Source: Trachipleistophora hominis (lineage: Eukaryota > Microsporidia > Pleistophoridae). From it: a stretch of 64,000 nt of DNA. Position numbers and translations under genes: made by a program. Location: the NCBI GenBank assembly GCA_000316135.1, contig JH993845.1:1-64000 (forward strand). The letters are read 5' to 3'. Shown here piece by piece: positions 23,642 to 33,764 of the stretch. Under the pieces are notes generated by a model, which saw nothing but the letters and a program-made list of their open reading frames with translations, was not told the DNA's origin and searched no databases. The number at the start of each line of letters is the position of its first letter. Within the stretch, counting starts at the first letter, position 1.

Positions 23642-25580
23642 TGCTGTTCTAAAAGGCAAAATATTTTATCTTTGTCTGCAACTTTGTGTAACAAGTGTGG
23701 ATGGATTGATACATCTTTTGTTTCACAGATTGTAAGCGATTGGTATTTGATGTGAACATAAGATCTGCGGGAACAAATCATTCGTTGTAAGAAAAGGCTG
23801 AGAAACATTTTAAAAATATTTTGCCTTGTCGTGGCGGTAAAGTGTGATGTTTGTGGTGTAAGACGCTGCAAAACGTTATTGTTAACTGAAACACGTATGT
23901 TTGAACGAGTTAGTAATAGAATGCGATACAACACGGTGTTTCAATAAATAATACCGTGTTCACTGAACATAATGTCTTTGCAAACGAGCCACATACTGTA
24001 AAAATCCGACATTTAGAAAAGATTTAATTTATTCATCCGTTTCATATCCGTAAATTTAATAAATTAGGACAAATTCTCAATTTTAAAGACGAAGTTTAAT
24101 CTTATTGGTACATTTAAACTTTGTTTGTTTCGTTTTCATGAAGGTTCGTTTAATCATTCCTTACTCCACTCACACATTTAAACTTTGCTTTGTTAAAGTT
24201 AATATATTAATTTTATTTACTACTTCAGTTAATCCTCACAACAGCCTAAACCTCGCTTGTTTCCTTTTGTTCATTAGAACATTTCCTTTATAAACGAATA
24301 TAGAGAAACGTCAACTAATCCTATTATTCGCTTATAGATGAACTATGATGATATTTCATATCTATTTCATACAAATGCTACTTTGAAATTAAATAATTAA
24401 AGGAACAAAATTTTAATATTTTTCTTTTTTCAAAACGTTCTAAATACCCGCTCGTGAACGTAATGTTGTATTTGAAAATCTTTTTTATTCTTAGATTTTA
24501 AATATTTTGCAAATAATAATTAATTAAATGTTTATTACTTTCATATGTCATATACACGTACAAATTCTCGTATGGTGAGCTACTTGAAATTAAACGAACA
24601 GGTGAACTATAAGTTAATTAAATTAAACATTACCTATTATTACAGTGATAAAGTATTAATTACTTTTTGTTAGAAAGAGAGAAGAAAAGCTTTCACACCG
24701 TATTCTCATGTTTTCATCACATTCTGGTAATAACTTGAACTCTCTTGAAGATGTTTAGCTAATTTTTTTAAAAAATAATCTCTTTAACTAAAAAAGTTTG
24801 AAATTCTACTGCTGTAAAAATTGTATCTACAGAAAATAACATTCCTGTTAAACCTAAAAAACATTAAATTGTTCAGAAATCGTTAGATAACCTGGTAAAA
24901 CCCAATCATTCGTATCAATAACAGTTTATCTAAACAATAAAACTTATTGCTGCTAAATCATAGGTAGATTATAATTCAATATTCTTTCTTAAGATTTCTT
25001 TAATTTAGACCTAGGTCTATCAAACAAATTTTTTGGTACACTAAGCATTCTTTATGATATTATTATCCTTTTATTTGTAGATTTTATATTCCTTAGGGTG
25101 TGTTTTAACCAACAATTTCGATTGCCTGCATTCCCCTCATTCGTTATTGAGAATTGAAGAGACCTTCGGGTATTATGTAGAATAATTACGAAAACGTGTG
25201 ATAAAGGGCAGAGCAGCGCACATTATCCTTTTTTGAAGAAAAATATTTTATTAATTTTTAACATTCATCTTATCAGTGCGCGTTATTTGTGCTTTTATAA
25301 GAAATTGCGTTAATTTAATACTCAACGAGCACCTCAACCGTTCCAAACTCCTTCAACAACACAAGAAAGAACTACCAATCAAAATTAAGTTTTGAAAATA
25401 TAACAAAAGCCGGTCTGGTATTAAAGTAAACACCACCGATAAGACCGTATTTGATACTTCAGGCGTTAATCACATTACGCTTCTCAAAATAGAAGTTTAT
25501 CGCTGTATCAAACAAAGTTGTACATTTTACAGCACAACCTGACCGTTTAATACGACAATAATTGTTAAAACCAAATTTAT
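23642..25580. other. Intergenic, about 1.9 kb
   Basis: AT-rich. A 100-codon minus-strand frame (23632-23934) overlaps the 5' end of the tail-anchored gene and looks like chance. A second copy of dispersed repeat A is at 25216-25275. Confidence 0.55.
25216..25275. repeat. Dispersed repeat A, copy 2
   Basis: GCGCACATTATCCTTTTTTG and the following 40 bases match 20398-20457. AGTGCGCGTTATTTGTGC follows directly, mirroring the GTGCGC border of copy 1. Confidence 0.65.
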
Positions 25581-27539
25581 TTATTTCTTAGCTGTTCGCC
25601 ACGATTCTCCCTTTTTAATTTCTTTTTCAGGCTTTTCGCTTGAGCTGCCCAAATTTGATGTACTGTGTGGATCCGCGTGTTTGCTGTGAGAAGGTCTGTC
25701 AGTCGTACTCGTATCCATGAAATTTTTTCTAACAAATTTGTACACTTTGCTATTGTCTACGTTCTCAACGCTTTTGCTTGTTGTTTTTTTAGCACCTGAT
25801 GGATCATAAACTCCCGGCTTGCTCATCTCTTTAGGATCAAAGGTCCTTTTAGCACCTGATGGATCATAAACACCTGGCTTGCTCATCTCTTTAGGATCAA
25901 AGGACCTTTTAGCACCTGATGGATCATAAACTCCCGGCTTGCTCATCTCTTTAGAATCAAAGGACCTTTTAGCACCTGATGGATCATAAACTCCCGGCTT
26001 GCTCATCTCTTTAGGATCAAACGATGAAGATCGCATTGTAATCTTAGGCGGTTGGTATATGTTACTATCAGCCTTGCCAGATTCTACCTTAGGCTTGTAA
26101 ATATTTTCTGTCTTAAATGACTCAGGCTCGGCAGTACGCCATGATGTTTTAGCCACTTTAACGTCTTCCTGTGTAACAGCAATAGGTTGAATGCTCTTTT
26201 TCTTTCTCTCCTCATAGTTCTTAAGCAGTTCTGCAATAGAATCCTTTCTTTGTTCGTATAATTGTCTCAATCTCTCTTTCCGCTCGTAATCCCTTTGATA
26301 CTCCATATCAAGCTGGTATTGTCTCATTTTCAAATCGTTAGGATCATCGGTCTGCCGTGATTTCATCAAATATACACGAAAAAGATTAAAATTCTTCGTG
26401 AATAGATCCTTCCGTGCCTTCTTTTCTTTTTTTTCCACTTTAATCTGGTTGTCTTCCTTCTCCTCTTTTATCAGTGTTTCCTTTATCATCTTTTCCCGTT
26501 TTAGGTTTTCTCTAATCCTAATCGCCTCCACGTTACGCACAACCACGTTTTCCCTTCGTTCCTTCATTCCCTTTACAATCTCAAAAACCTTCGCCGAGTT
26601 ACTTTTCTTACAGTAAGTCCCATCAAATATCAAAATGCCGTCATCAAGCGAAAAATTGAAATTATTAAGTCGCAGGAAAGAAACGAACCTAAGCATCTTG
26701 TCATCGCACTCAAACGTCTTTTTAATGTTTTGCTTGTAAAATATAAAATTACACAAACTCTCCTCGTTCAGAACGAACGGCATGTCTTGCTCGTACTCAA
26801 CGCCTTTGGTCTCCTGCAGAAACGTGCGTGCATCGATGCATGGCAGTCCGCAAAACATCCTGCCGTGTTCCTCCTCGTTGTCCTTCAGATGCATCAAGCC
26901 AACGAGTGTCTGCACGTATTCCGCCTTCAAATTAACTTTTTTCTCAACACGGATCAGCCGGTAGAGGGCGTTTGCTGCAGAGAACAGGCAGCCCCTGTGG
27001 ATGAATATGTTGAAAAGCATCGTAAAATACAAAATAGTGTTCCTTTTAAAAGGAAACTTGTTCACAATGGCTATCAGATCCGCCACTATTTCTAGCAGCG
27101 TGTAGCATTCGTACAGCGCATCGCCCTCGTAAAGCTTTTGGCTCAGCTCAACCAGGTTGTTTATCTCGTCCAGCAGGTCATTTGAATTGTATTTTTGCGC
27201 TTTCTTACGATAAAACGAGAGCTGCTGGTAAATTTGCCCGCAGGCCTCTTTCTGCAAAAAGACGTACTCCTCTAACGAGCACGCCCCCTCAAAGATGTGC
27301 CTAAATACCACGTTAAACGTTTTGTTGGCACCCCGCAGCAGAAAATTAAACGACAGGAAAAACTTCAAATATTTCATATCGTTGAATTTTGCTACTATCT
27401 CCTCCATCAAAAAATGAAATTCGCGATTCGTTAACGAGTTTGAATCTCTAAGTATGTATTCTCTCAAGCTGTTCCTCGCCTTGTTATCGTCCAAGTTTAC
27501 GTTTAAAAGCGGTTCAACGTATTTATCGCTATTGTTCAT
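25581..27539 (-). CDS. eIF3a-like translation initiation factor subunit (652 aa)
   Basis: The N-terminal 320 residues are helical, with PCI-like helical repeats (a run such as L-F-S-A-A-N-A-L-Y-R-L-I-R). They are followed by a long charged coiled coil rich in Lys/Glu/Arg, from K-R-E-K-M-I-K-E-T-L-I-K-E-E to Y-E-E-R-K-K-K. A disordered tail has four copies of a 20-residue repeat and two Ser-Trp-Arg-Thr-Ala motifs, one ending the protein. PCI, then spectrin-like coil, then repeat-rich tail is the architecture of eIF3a (yeast Tif32), the scaffold of the eIF3 complex on the 40S subunit. The call rests on architecture and local similarity, not on a diagnostic motif. Start: ATG 27539; a TTG directly upstream is ignored. 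The stop overlaps AAATAAATAAA. Confidence 0.5.
   Translation of the reverse strand: MNNSDKYVEPLLNVNLDDNKARNSLREYILRDSNSLTNREFHFLMEEIVAKFNDMKYLKFFLSFNFLLRGANKTFNVVFRHIFEGACSLEEYVFLQKEACGQIYQQLSFYRKKAQKYNSNDLLDEINNLVELSQKLYEGDALYECYTLLEIVADLIAIVNKFPFKRNTILYFTMLFNIFIHRGCLFSAANALYRLIRVEKKVNLKAEYVQTLVGLMHLKDNEEEHGRMFCGLPCIDARTFLQETKGVEYEQDMPFVLNEESLCNFIFYKQNIKKTFECDDKMLRFVSFLRLNNFNFSLDDGILIFDGTYCKKSNSAKVFEIVKGMKERRENVVVRNVEAIRIRENLKREKMIKETLIKEEKEDNQIKVEKKEKKARKDLFTKNFNLFRVYLMKSRQTDDPNDLKMRQYQLDMEYQRDYERKERLRQLYEQRKDSIAELLKNYEERKKKSIQPIAVTQEDVKVAKTSWRTAEPESFKTENIYKPKVESGKADSNIYQPPKITMRSSSFDPKEMSKPGVYDPSGAKRSFDSKEMSKPGVYDPSGAKRSFDPKEMSKPGVYDPSGAKRTFDPKEMSKPGVYDPSGAKKTTSKSVENVDNSKVYKFVRKNFMDTSTTDRPSHSKHADPHSTSNLGSSSEKPEKEIKKGESWRTAKK
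25791..26030 (-). repeat. 60-bp coding repeat, four copies, in the eIF3a-like gene
   Basis: Four exact-length units, each encoding (Ser/Thr)-Phe-Asp-Pro/Ser-Lys-Glu-Met-Ser-Lys-Pro-Gly-Val-Tyr-Asp-Pro-Ser-Gly-Ala-Lys-Arg/Lys. They differ at only a few positions, several of them synonymous, which indicates very recent amplification. Confidence 0.95.
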
Positions 27540-28616
27540 CAAACTTGCTGTGGCGCTTAGCTCTTTTGTGTTTTGCCCCTTCCAAGATTTTTAAATAAAT
27601 TTTATTTTTCTGACAAAACCATGATGTAGCAGTTATAGACCGTAGAAAAGAAGAGACCACGTGTTTTATAGAAAAGGCCGTATTTATCAAGCACCGAGTT
27701 TATATTTACTGAAATATAAAACTTTAGTACGTAAATGTATCAGATGAATATAGACAGGGAGCTACGTGCATTCTTTCAGTTTTTCTTGAGAAATATATCA
27801 TTTTAGAGCATATTAATATCTAAATCAAGTGTAAAATGCAGTTTTAAAACATTTCTCTCATATCAAAGAAACCTTTCTTGGGCCGACTCTATTATAATCA
27901 TTATAAATTCATTTTATGTTTTTTAAATACATCTATTTAAACATTACTCTTTCTATTATACGCTCTTTGTGTTTCTCTGTGTGTTAAAACGAAGATTAAT
28001 CTGCTTAAGGTATCTAATTTAATTTTTACAATTAAAAAAACGTTTAACACGGATAATCACGTGAGTTGTTTTATTACGGCTAAGGATACGATAAAGTGCA
28101 TTTTTAATTACTTTCAAAACACGTAACGTGTCATCATTACGTCCTGACGGTGACAACTTAGTTTTTATAGCACAGTTTCAAATAAACACGCTTTTTTTGA
28201 AAAATGTAACACAGCTTGCATGGTTGTCTGCACACATGCTTTAAGTAGTTTACAAGAATGTTCTAGTCTTCAGGTCAATTATTCAATGAATTCATAGAAG
28301 CATTTTCAATCCGTCGATCAATTATTCAACGAATTCGTAGGAGCGTTTCAATCTTTAGATCAATTATTCAATGAATTTGTAGGAGCGTTTCAATCTTTAG
28401 ATCAACTATCTAAGGAAACTTTAGATTAATTATCTCACTAAGCCTACAAAACAAAACCACACATAGTACGTTTACTAAACACTAATTTGATTTATTTTAC
28501 ACTTTCTAGGCAATAAATGGTATCAGTCTGTCATTAAAAACTATTTTTAAGATTGTTGTATTTATTTAACCTCTAAAAAGTTTTTTATTTCAACCACCAC
28601 TGCTCAACACATTTTC
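27540..28616. other. Intergenic, about 1.1 kb (divergent promoters)
   Basis: AT-rich spacer between the divergently transcribed eIF3a-like and Tim17/22-like genes. It contains a 42-bp repeat at 28272-28420. Confidence 0.6.
28272..28420. repeat. Tandem repeat, 42-bp unit, three copies
   Basis: The unit is GATCAATTATTCAACGAATT followed by CGTAGGAGCGTTTCAATCTT. Three copies are followed by a truncated fourth. Confidence 0.85.
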
Positions 28617-29022
28617 ATGACCAGCATTTTCAAGCGCACGTTTTACACACCCCACATGCTCAATCCGTTTTTCTTGGAATACACGGAGGCACTGGGAAAA
28701 ACGTTCATTTTGACCACAACCACAACTTTCCTTAGGAACGTTGTTAATCTTAAAAATCGTAAGTGTATTGTTTTAATTGGGCGGCGTACCCGGTGCACTT
28801 GTTAAGTCGGTGCGGTCAAGTAATCTGCAAACAACTGCGTTTATGATTAACTCGCTGTTTTCATACGTTTTTCTACATTTCTACAGGGTGAGGTACCCGT
28901 ATTTTTGTGCGTACCTGCTTGGTGAGTTTGTAAATCACCTGAGATACGGTCTAAAATACGCGGCCAAGGCCGGCATTTATAGCGCCTTCGTTTCTTCATT
29001 AACAGATAAGTTAATGAATTGA
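28617..29022 (+). pseudogene. Tim17/22/23-like membrane protein gene, apparent one-base frameshift
   Basis: Two overlapping open frames look like one gene of about 135 codons. The first begins at ATG 28617 and stops at 28803-28805. The second has no ATG of its own at its 5' end, opens right after a TAA at 28774-28776, and runs to 29022. They join if one base is lost around the GGG at 28779-28781, giving an uninterrupted reading through Ile-Gly-Gly-Val-Pro-Gly-Ala. The joined product has three or four hydrophobic segments with small residues and a Gly-Gly element, and ends in an A-A-K-A-G-I-Y-S-A-F helix. Size and pattern suggest the Tim17/22/23 family of protein translocases, here of the mitosome inner membrane. 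The family call is tentative. Sequencing error, a true pseudogene or programmed shifting remain open. AATAAA occurs about 18 bases after the stop. Confidence 0.4.
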
Positions 29023-30027
29023 TTGTTTGGTAGAAGCATCAATAAAACACTTACGAAGTTTTATCGCACATGAACAGGCACGTCCTTGTTTATAATGATT
29101 GTATTTCTTTTTCTTTTAAAGCATTTTTATCTATTTTTACCACTTCAAAACGTATGTAAGCACCGTTCTGGCTCGTTTATAACAACCATCAGGCATTTAC
29201 TTCAATATTTGCAGTTTTATTACGTTTTTATATTTTACTTCATACGGTTGAAAGACCTGTGCTATACCATACACCGTATTTTACGCCCAGTATTTTATAA
29301 AAGAGTGTAATGCTCACATTGACAGGCACTCTACCTTTAAAAATGCTGTTCGATGTGTAATACTATGTTAAAAAGTGAAAGGCCCATAATATGGTGGTAA
29401 TAAATTTATCTATTACTTTAATTACACCTCACACCACCAAAGTGAAAGGCCTTTATAGAATAGAACATGGAAATAAAAAGAATGTTCATTAAAAGCATTT
29501 TTAATTATTCAACCATAAATTGGTGTTGAGCAGTGAAAGGAAATAAAGACGCTCTTAGTTTAAACGTTTAACTATAAATACGTGCCAACTGTGGTTTTCT
29601 TTGTGCAAAGTACTTAACATGGCCCGTTTAGCCTTTGGTTAACGATGAATAAAACAAAATGATTCTTTTTAAAATAAAAATTATTGAACGCTCATTTAAA
29701 CTTAGTAAGGTATTTATCGCCGTATTCAAGCGTATAAATTTACTGAGACCGTATTTTTCTCTATAATACGTTCTCTTAGTGCCATTTATTATTCAGCAAC
29801 CCTGTATTTGGCATACCACACAAATACCACTGTTCAATGTTTACCTCATAGGTTAATTTTATATTACAGTAGAAAACAAGAAGATCACGTTTTGTAAACG
29901 AAGAAATCGCATATTTTGTATTTCTTGATCCGCGGTACTGCCTCCTTAACAAAAACATTCAAATCCTTTCTGTTTCTCAACAATCATTTATTGCACAACA
30001 TCCACATTTAATAGGCCTGCCCGCTGA
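29023..30027. other. Intergenic, about 1 kb
   Basis: AT-rich. Open frames at 29086-29310 (plus) and 29776-29958 (minus) are short, biased and unsupported. Confidence 0.55.
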
Positions 30028-30031
30028 CCCC
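30028..30031 (+). promoter_or_regulatory. CCCC start-proximal motif
   Basis: CCCC directly abuts ATG 30032; a second GCCC lies 12 bases further upstream. Confidence 0.55.
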
Positions 30032-30760
30032 ATGAACAGAACGGGGGAGTACGTAAATTTTATACGGACCAGCGCTTATGACGGGAGCAGCGCCAAGAAT
30101 AGAAAGGAGGAGAACGTGCATGCACAACAAGAGGGGAATCAGAAGAATTTCTACGACTGCGTGTATCAGAAAATACAAGATTTTAATACGAACGTAGCAA
30201 CCTACACGAGCCTGCTCAAAAAAGAGCAGGAATTCAACAAACTGCAGAGAGAAACGGTCGATCTGTTCAAAGTGATCGATCTAGAATCGAACAACGATCT
30301 AAAAATGCACTTTGAAGGAATCAAAAAGATAATTATGACGAAGCTTGCGGATAAAAGCGCAGACATACAGGCGAAAAAGAGACGTTTTATCAATAAAAAC
30401 ATACATTTAGAACCGGAGAAGCCTTTCGTTTACCTGAACGCGCACCACGACAAGAATCTAGAAATGGAGAATAAAATGATAATGAAGGAAACGCATTCTC
30501 TTGATTACCAGATGAAACAGACGAGAAAGTCTTTGCAGGAGATCAAGCACATACAGGACCAGATCAGTCTGAACCTGAACGTGCAGAACGAGAGTATTGA
30601 TCAGATATTCAACAAGTCTAAGTCTATCAATGAGAATGTAAAGGGTGGTAACAAGTACCTAAAAATGGGCAAAGAGAAGAAGAGACTGTTGAGAAGGGCC
30701 CTTTTCATCTGGTTGCTGTGTATATCGTTTATATTAGTGTTTTTGCACTGGAATTACTAA
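30032..30760 (+). CDS. Qa-SNARE, Ufe1/syntaxin-18-like (242 aa)
   Basis: A membrane-fusion SNARE of the early secretory pathway. Residues about 150-208 form the heptad SNARE motif with Gln185 as the likely zero-layer residue. A basic K-E-K-K-R-L-L-R-R-A linker and a C-terminal transmembrane anchor (about 223-239) follow. The segment E-N-V-K-G-G-N and the end F-I-L-V-F-L-H-W-N-Y closely resemble syntaxin-18/Ufe1, the ER Qa-SNARE for Golgi-to-ER retrograde traffic. The extreme N-terminus (M-N-R-T-G-E-Y) instead recalls the D-R-T-x-E-F peptide by which Sed5/syntaxin-5 binds Sly1, so Sed5 is the alternative. A Sly1 gene is encoded at 43862. The 141-residue N-terminal region is coiled and charged. 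Confidence 0.8.
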   Translation: MNRTGEYVNFIRTSAYDGSSAKNRKEENVHAQQEGNQKNFYDCVYQKIQDFNTNVATYTSLLKKEQEFNKLQRETVDLFKVIDLESNNDLKMHFEGIKKIIMTKLADKSADIQAKKRRFINKNIHLEPEKPFVYLNAHHDKNLEMENKMIMKETHSLDYQMKQTRKSLQEIKHIQDQISLNLNVQNESIDQIFNKSKSINENVKGGNKYLKMGKEKKRLLRRALFIWLLCISFILVFLHWNY

Positions 30761-30783
30761 AAATTGGTTTGATAGTGTTAACA

Positions 30784-31024
30784 TTAAAGCGTTTTTAAGG
30801 AAGAGCTAACAATTAAAACGTTTTTAAGGAAGAGCTAAAAATCTAAATATTATTAGGGAAGAGTTTGAAATTAAAATATTTATTAGAAAAGACTAACCAG
30901 TAAACCTAAATATTATTAGATAAGAGCTAAAAATCTAAGTATTATTAGGGAAGAGCTAAAAATCTAAGTATTATTAGGGAAGAGCTAACTAGTAAACATA
31001 GATATTATTAGGGAAGAGCTAATA
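30784..31024. repeat. Tandem repeat, about 30-bp unit, eight copies
   Basis: The core TTATTAGGGAAGAGCTAA recurs with variable AT-rich joins (AAATCTAAGTA or CTAGTAAACATAGA). It starts about 24 bp after the SNARE stop, so it may lie in the mRNA 3' end or at the terminator. Confidence 0.8.
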
Positions 31025-31796
31025 AATGTACCTTTTAGAAATACCTTAATATCTTTTTATCTAATACTAATTCATTATATGTTATAGATCTGGTAATACA
31101 GTACAGTTTTGTTAAACACTTTTGAATGCGTCGTATTATCTAAACAACGGTAATACACCAAAGTTAGATTTTGAATCCTATGCAATAGAAAGATTACTAA
31201 CCAGTCATTTAATATTCTTGTAGTTTTTATTACATACTCTACTGCCTGTTTACCATCCTTCTGAATGAAAGCGTTTCATTTATTTCTTAATCGTTCAGCA
31301 TCCTTAAGATGTATTATTGTTGTTTATTACACCGTCTTTGTTCATTCCATACATTCTACTACGTATTTCTGTTTTTCCTAAATATTTTTATGGAACGTAA
31401 TGAACCAGCCTGCTAACGTAAAAGACGTGCTCAGCAATGTTAACTAAGTCCTTACCAAAACACCAACACATGCAGAAAGTGTTCATTTATTCACATTGAA
31501 AACATCCTTGAACAATAAATCGTATTAAATTTGTGTGAACTTCAATTTCATGTGTTAATCACATCTTTATACGAATGCTCCGTAGAACATCCGAAAATAC
31601 ATCAAATCAATAAAAAACGTTTTATTTACTAAGATAAGAGAAGAACATTCTCAAAGTGAATTTAGATAGAAATGGTTATTATGAGATTGGTGAAGGAAGA
31701 TACGGATGTAGTTGGTAATATATAATCTGTATTGGTTTAGTCTTGGACGTATTCTCGGCGTTATGCCACGGAGTAAAAGTATTAAGGCGTCTTAAT

Positions 31797-31921
31797 TCGG
31801 TTATGACGATGAATGAAACGTTAAGAATCTTTAAGAACCAACGATCACATGGTCAAGGATTGTTATGATGAATGAAACGTTAGGAATTTTTGAGAACCAA
31901 AGATCACATGCTCAAAATTAG
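31797..31921. repeat. Two-copy duplication, about 60 bp
   Basis: TTATGACGATGAATGAAACG through AGATCACATGGTCAA at 31800 recurs from 31863 as TTATGATGAATGAAACGTTA and onward, with several substitutions. Confidence 0.75.
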
Positions 31922-32332
31922 CACTGCACGTGGAAGAGTTTATAATTTTTTGCTATCTAATGTGGACAGACACATTAGTACAACGTGGTGTGCAGGTGCC
32001 CGGAACGTTATTTAAGTAAATTTCCTTCGTTTATAAAAATAATTACAATTTCTAGTGGAAGAAGGAACAATTGTAAGGACAGTCGTTTTAAAGGAACCAA
32101 TCAAATAAATCTTTGAGATAAATCGTAGAACTGTGCACGAAAGCATGCAGTACACACAGAACAGCAGCAACCGATAACAAATTTAAATAAAACACGTGAA
32201 ATTACATCATTCCACCAAAACTGGCAGACAATCTACCCGGATGAACAATAAAAACGGTTCTAATATGCGGGTTAAATAGTATACCTCTAGATCAGAACGT
32301 GCACTGTGCAGCCCTAGAATTTTGCACACCAT

Positions 32333-33148
32333 TCATTCCTTTTTCTTCTTCATGAAGTGCTCTAGTACCTTCTCGTCGTTCAGAATATCTGCAACCGTGT
32401 ACCTAACCTTCTCATCGCCACACACAATCTTGGCGTAATCAAGCTTTGGCAGAATATTAGAAACGTTCGAATCAAAAATACAAATTTCGACAGGCTTCGA
32501 CGTGGCAGGCACCTTTTCTTTCTTGGCACTTCCATCGCTGGGCACAAAATTTTCGCTCTCCAAATTGGTGATTTTCACGGTGGTCGTCTCTCTAATCTTC
32601 TGCACATTAACCTCCTCACTTCTCCTTTTGAACTCAGCGCACGGTCTCAGCCTGATCGGCACTATCCATGGCACGTTCTTAAGAATTGCCGCCTCCTCCC
32701 TGTCTTTATCTCTATAATTGCCGTGTTTCATCTCCGATTTTTCAACTAAATACAGTTTTGTCATGTTTTTCTCCAATGAGAAAGACACTCTTTTCGTTTT
32801 TCTCTTTCTCTTTGGCGGATTAGCAGCGTCCGTAGTAGAACACTCCATATCCCTTCTTATATCCGCACACTTATTCATAAATTCTTTCATTCCGTGCTTC
32901 TCTACAATTGAATCTTCTATTTCCAAGCCACACACGAATTCTACGAATTCTCTGTCGTTTTTCATCATCACCAATGCATCCTCCAGAAAAACGAAGAAAT
33001 CTGTGTCTGCAAACAGCATGGTCAGTTCATCCCTGGTCAGCTGTTTTAGTTTGAGAAAGGTGGTCTTAAGCACTTCCATCGATTTGATCGGATCTTCGAT
33101 GGATTTAAACTCAAGAAAATTGAAATTTTCTTTCTCATTGACCGTCAT
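32333..33148 (-). CDS. PP1-docking nuclear protein, possibly PNUTS/Ref2-like (271 aa)
   Basis: The central region has a basic cluster P-P-K-R-K-R-K-T-K-R (111-120) leading into R-V-S-F (120-123), a canonical RVxF docking motif for protein phosphatase 1. It is followed by S-L-E-K-N-M-T-K-L-Y-L-V-E, resembling the strand after the motif in PNUTS, where the text runs from the RVxF site to a hydrophobic Y-F-Y-F stretch. The N-terminal 100 residues are helical and hydrophobic at regular intervals, compatible with but not proof of a TFIIS-N-like bundle. The C-terminus is polar with a Lys-rich end. In yeast and animals such subunits tether PP1 to the transcription-termination machinery. That role here is inference. 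Start ATG 33148 has GCCC about eight bases upstream. Confidence 0.5.
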   Translation of the reverse strand: MTVNEKENFNFLEFKSIEDPIKSMEVLKTTFLKLKQLTRDELTMLFADTDFFVFLEDALVMMKNDREFVEFVCGLEIEDSIVEKHGMKEFMNKCADIRRDMECSTTDAANPPKRKRKTKRVSFSLEKNMTKLYLVEKSEMKHGNYRDKDREEAAILKNVPWIVPIRLRPCAEFKRRSEEVNVQKIRETTTVKITNLESENFVPSDGSAKKEKVPATSKPVEICIFDSNVSNILPKLDYAKIVCGDEKVRYTVADILNDEKVLEHFMKKKKE

Positions 33149-33155
33149 TTCCTAA

Positions 33156-33158
33156 GGG
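33156..33158 (-). promoter_or_regulatory. CCC start-proximal motif
   Basis: CCC seven bases upstream of ATG 33148 on the minus strand. Confidence 0.35.
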
Positions 33159-33546
33159 CAAGAGAATGCAAATTTTAAAGAATGGCGCGGCTTCTCCATC
33201 AACGTGCCAAATGCAGAGCATGAACGTGTAGAACGAAATAATTAACAGAATGGTGATAATAAGCGTGCACTATGCATTTTATGTACGAATGATACGCCGT
33301 ACCTGACGTATGCAACGTATTATTAATGATAAATAATAAGCAAATTACCAATGTAGGAAAGAGAACAAAGAAACGGTAGATTAGATATTAAAACCATCAT
33401 AACGTTCTTTAATTATCCTAAAACACCAAATTACTGCGTTCCAACAGGCCTAGCACTACTCATAAATAAATGATTTATTACGTGAACAGATTTTACGATT
33501 AAGCTCTTAAATTTGTGTCTATTTAATTGTTAAATATAATTAACGA

Positions 33547-33764
33547 ATACTACGCTAAGAGATACTCTCAACGAATCATTACGTATATCTACGAATACTC
33601 TCAACGAATCATTACGTATATCTACGAATACACTCAACAGATCATTACGTATATCTACGAATACACTCAACGAATCATTACGTATATCTACGAATACACT
33701 CAACGACTTATTACGTATATCTACGAATACTCTCAACGAATTATTACGTATATCTACTCTAAAT
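33547..33764. repeat. Minisatellite, exact 33-bp unit, six to seven copies
   Basis: Unit: CTCAACGAATCATTACGTAT followed by ATCTACGAATACA/T. Length is strictly conserved at 33 bp, so long repetitive frames are open on both strands (plus 33527-33766, minus 33530-33736). Neither has a convincing start context, and both are treated as repeat artefacts. Confidence 0.9.

Larger units (their letters stand above)
30761..32332. other. Intergenic, about 1.6 kb
   Basis: Holds a 30-bp tandem array directly downstream of the SNARE gene and a duplicated segment at about 31.8 kb. No gene is supported. Confidence 0.6.

Noticed and set aside
28759..28886. A spliceosomal intron starting GTAAGTG at 28759 to reconcile the two Tim17/22-like frames
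   Set aside because: The candidate AG ends at 28806, 28820 and 28886 give intron lengths of 48, 62 and 128. None is 1 modulo 3, and no branch-site motif adjoins them. A one-base frameshift is simpler.
29776..29958. 60-codon minus-strand ORF starting with ATG
   Set aside because: Has an ATG but no start motif, domain or conservation cue; too short to support.
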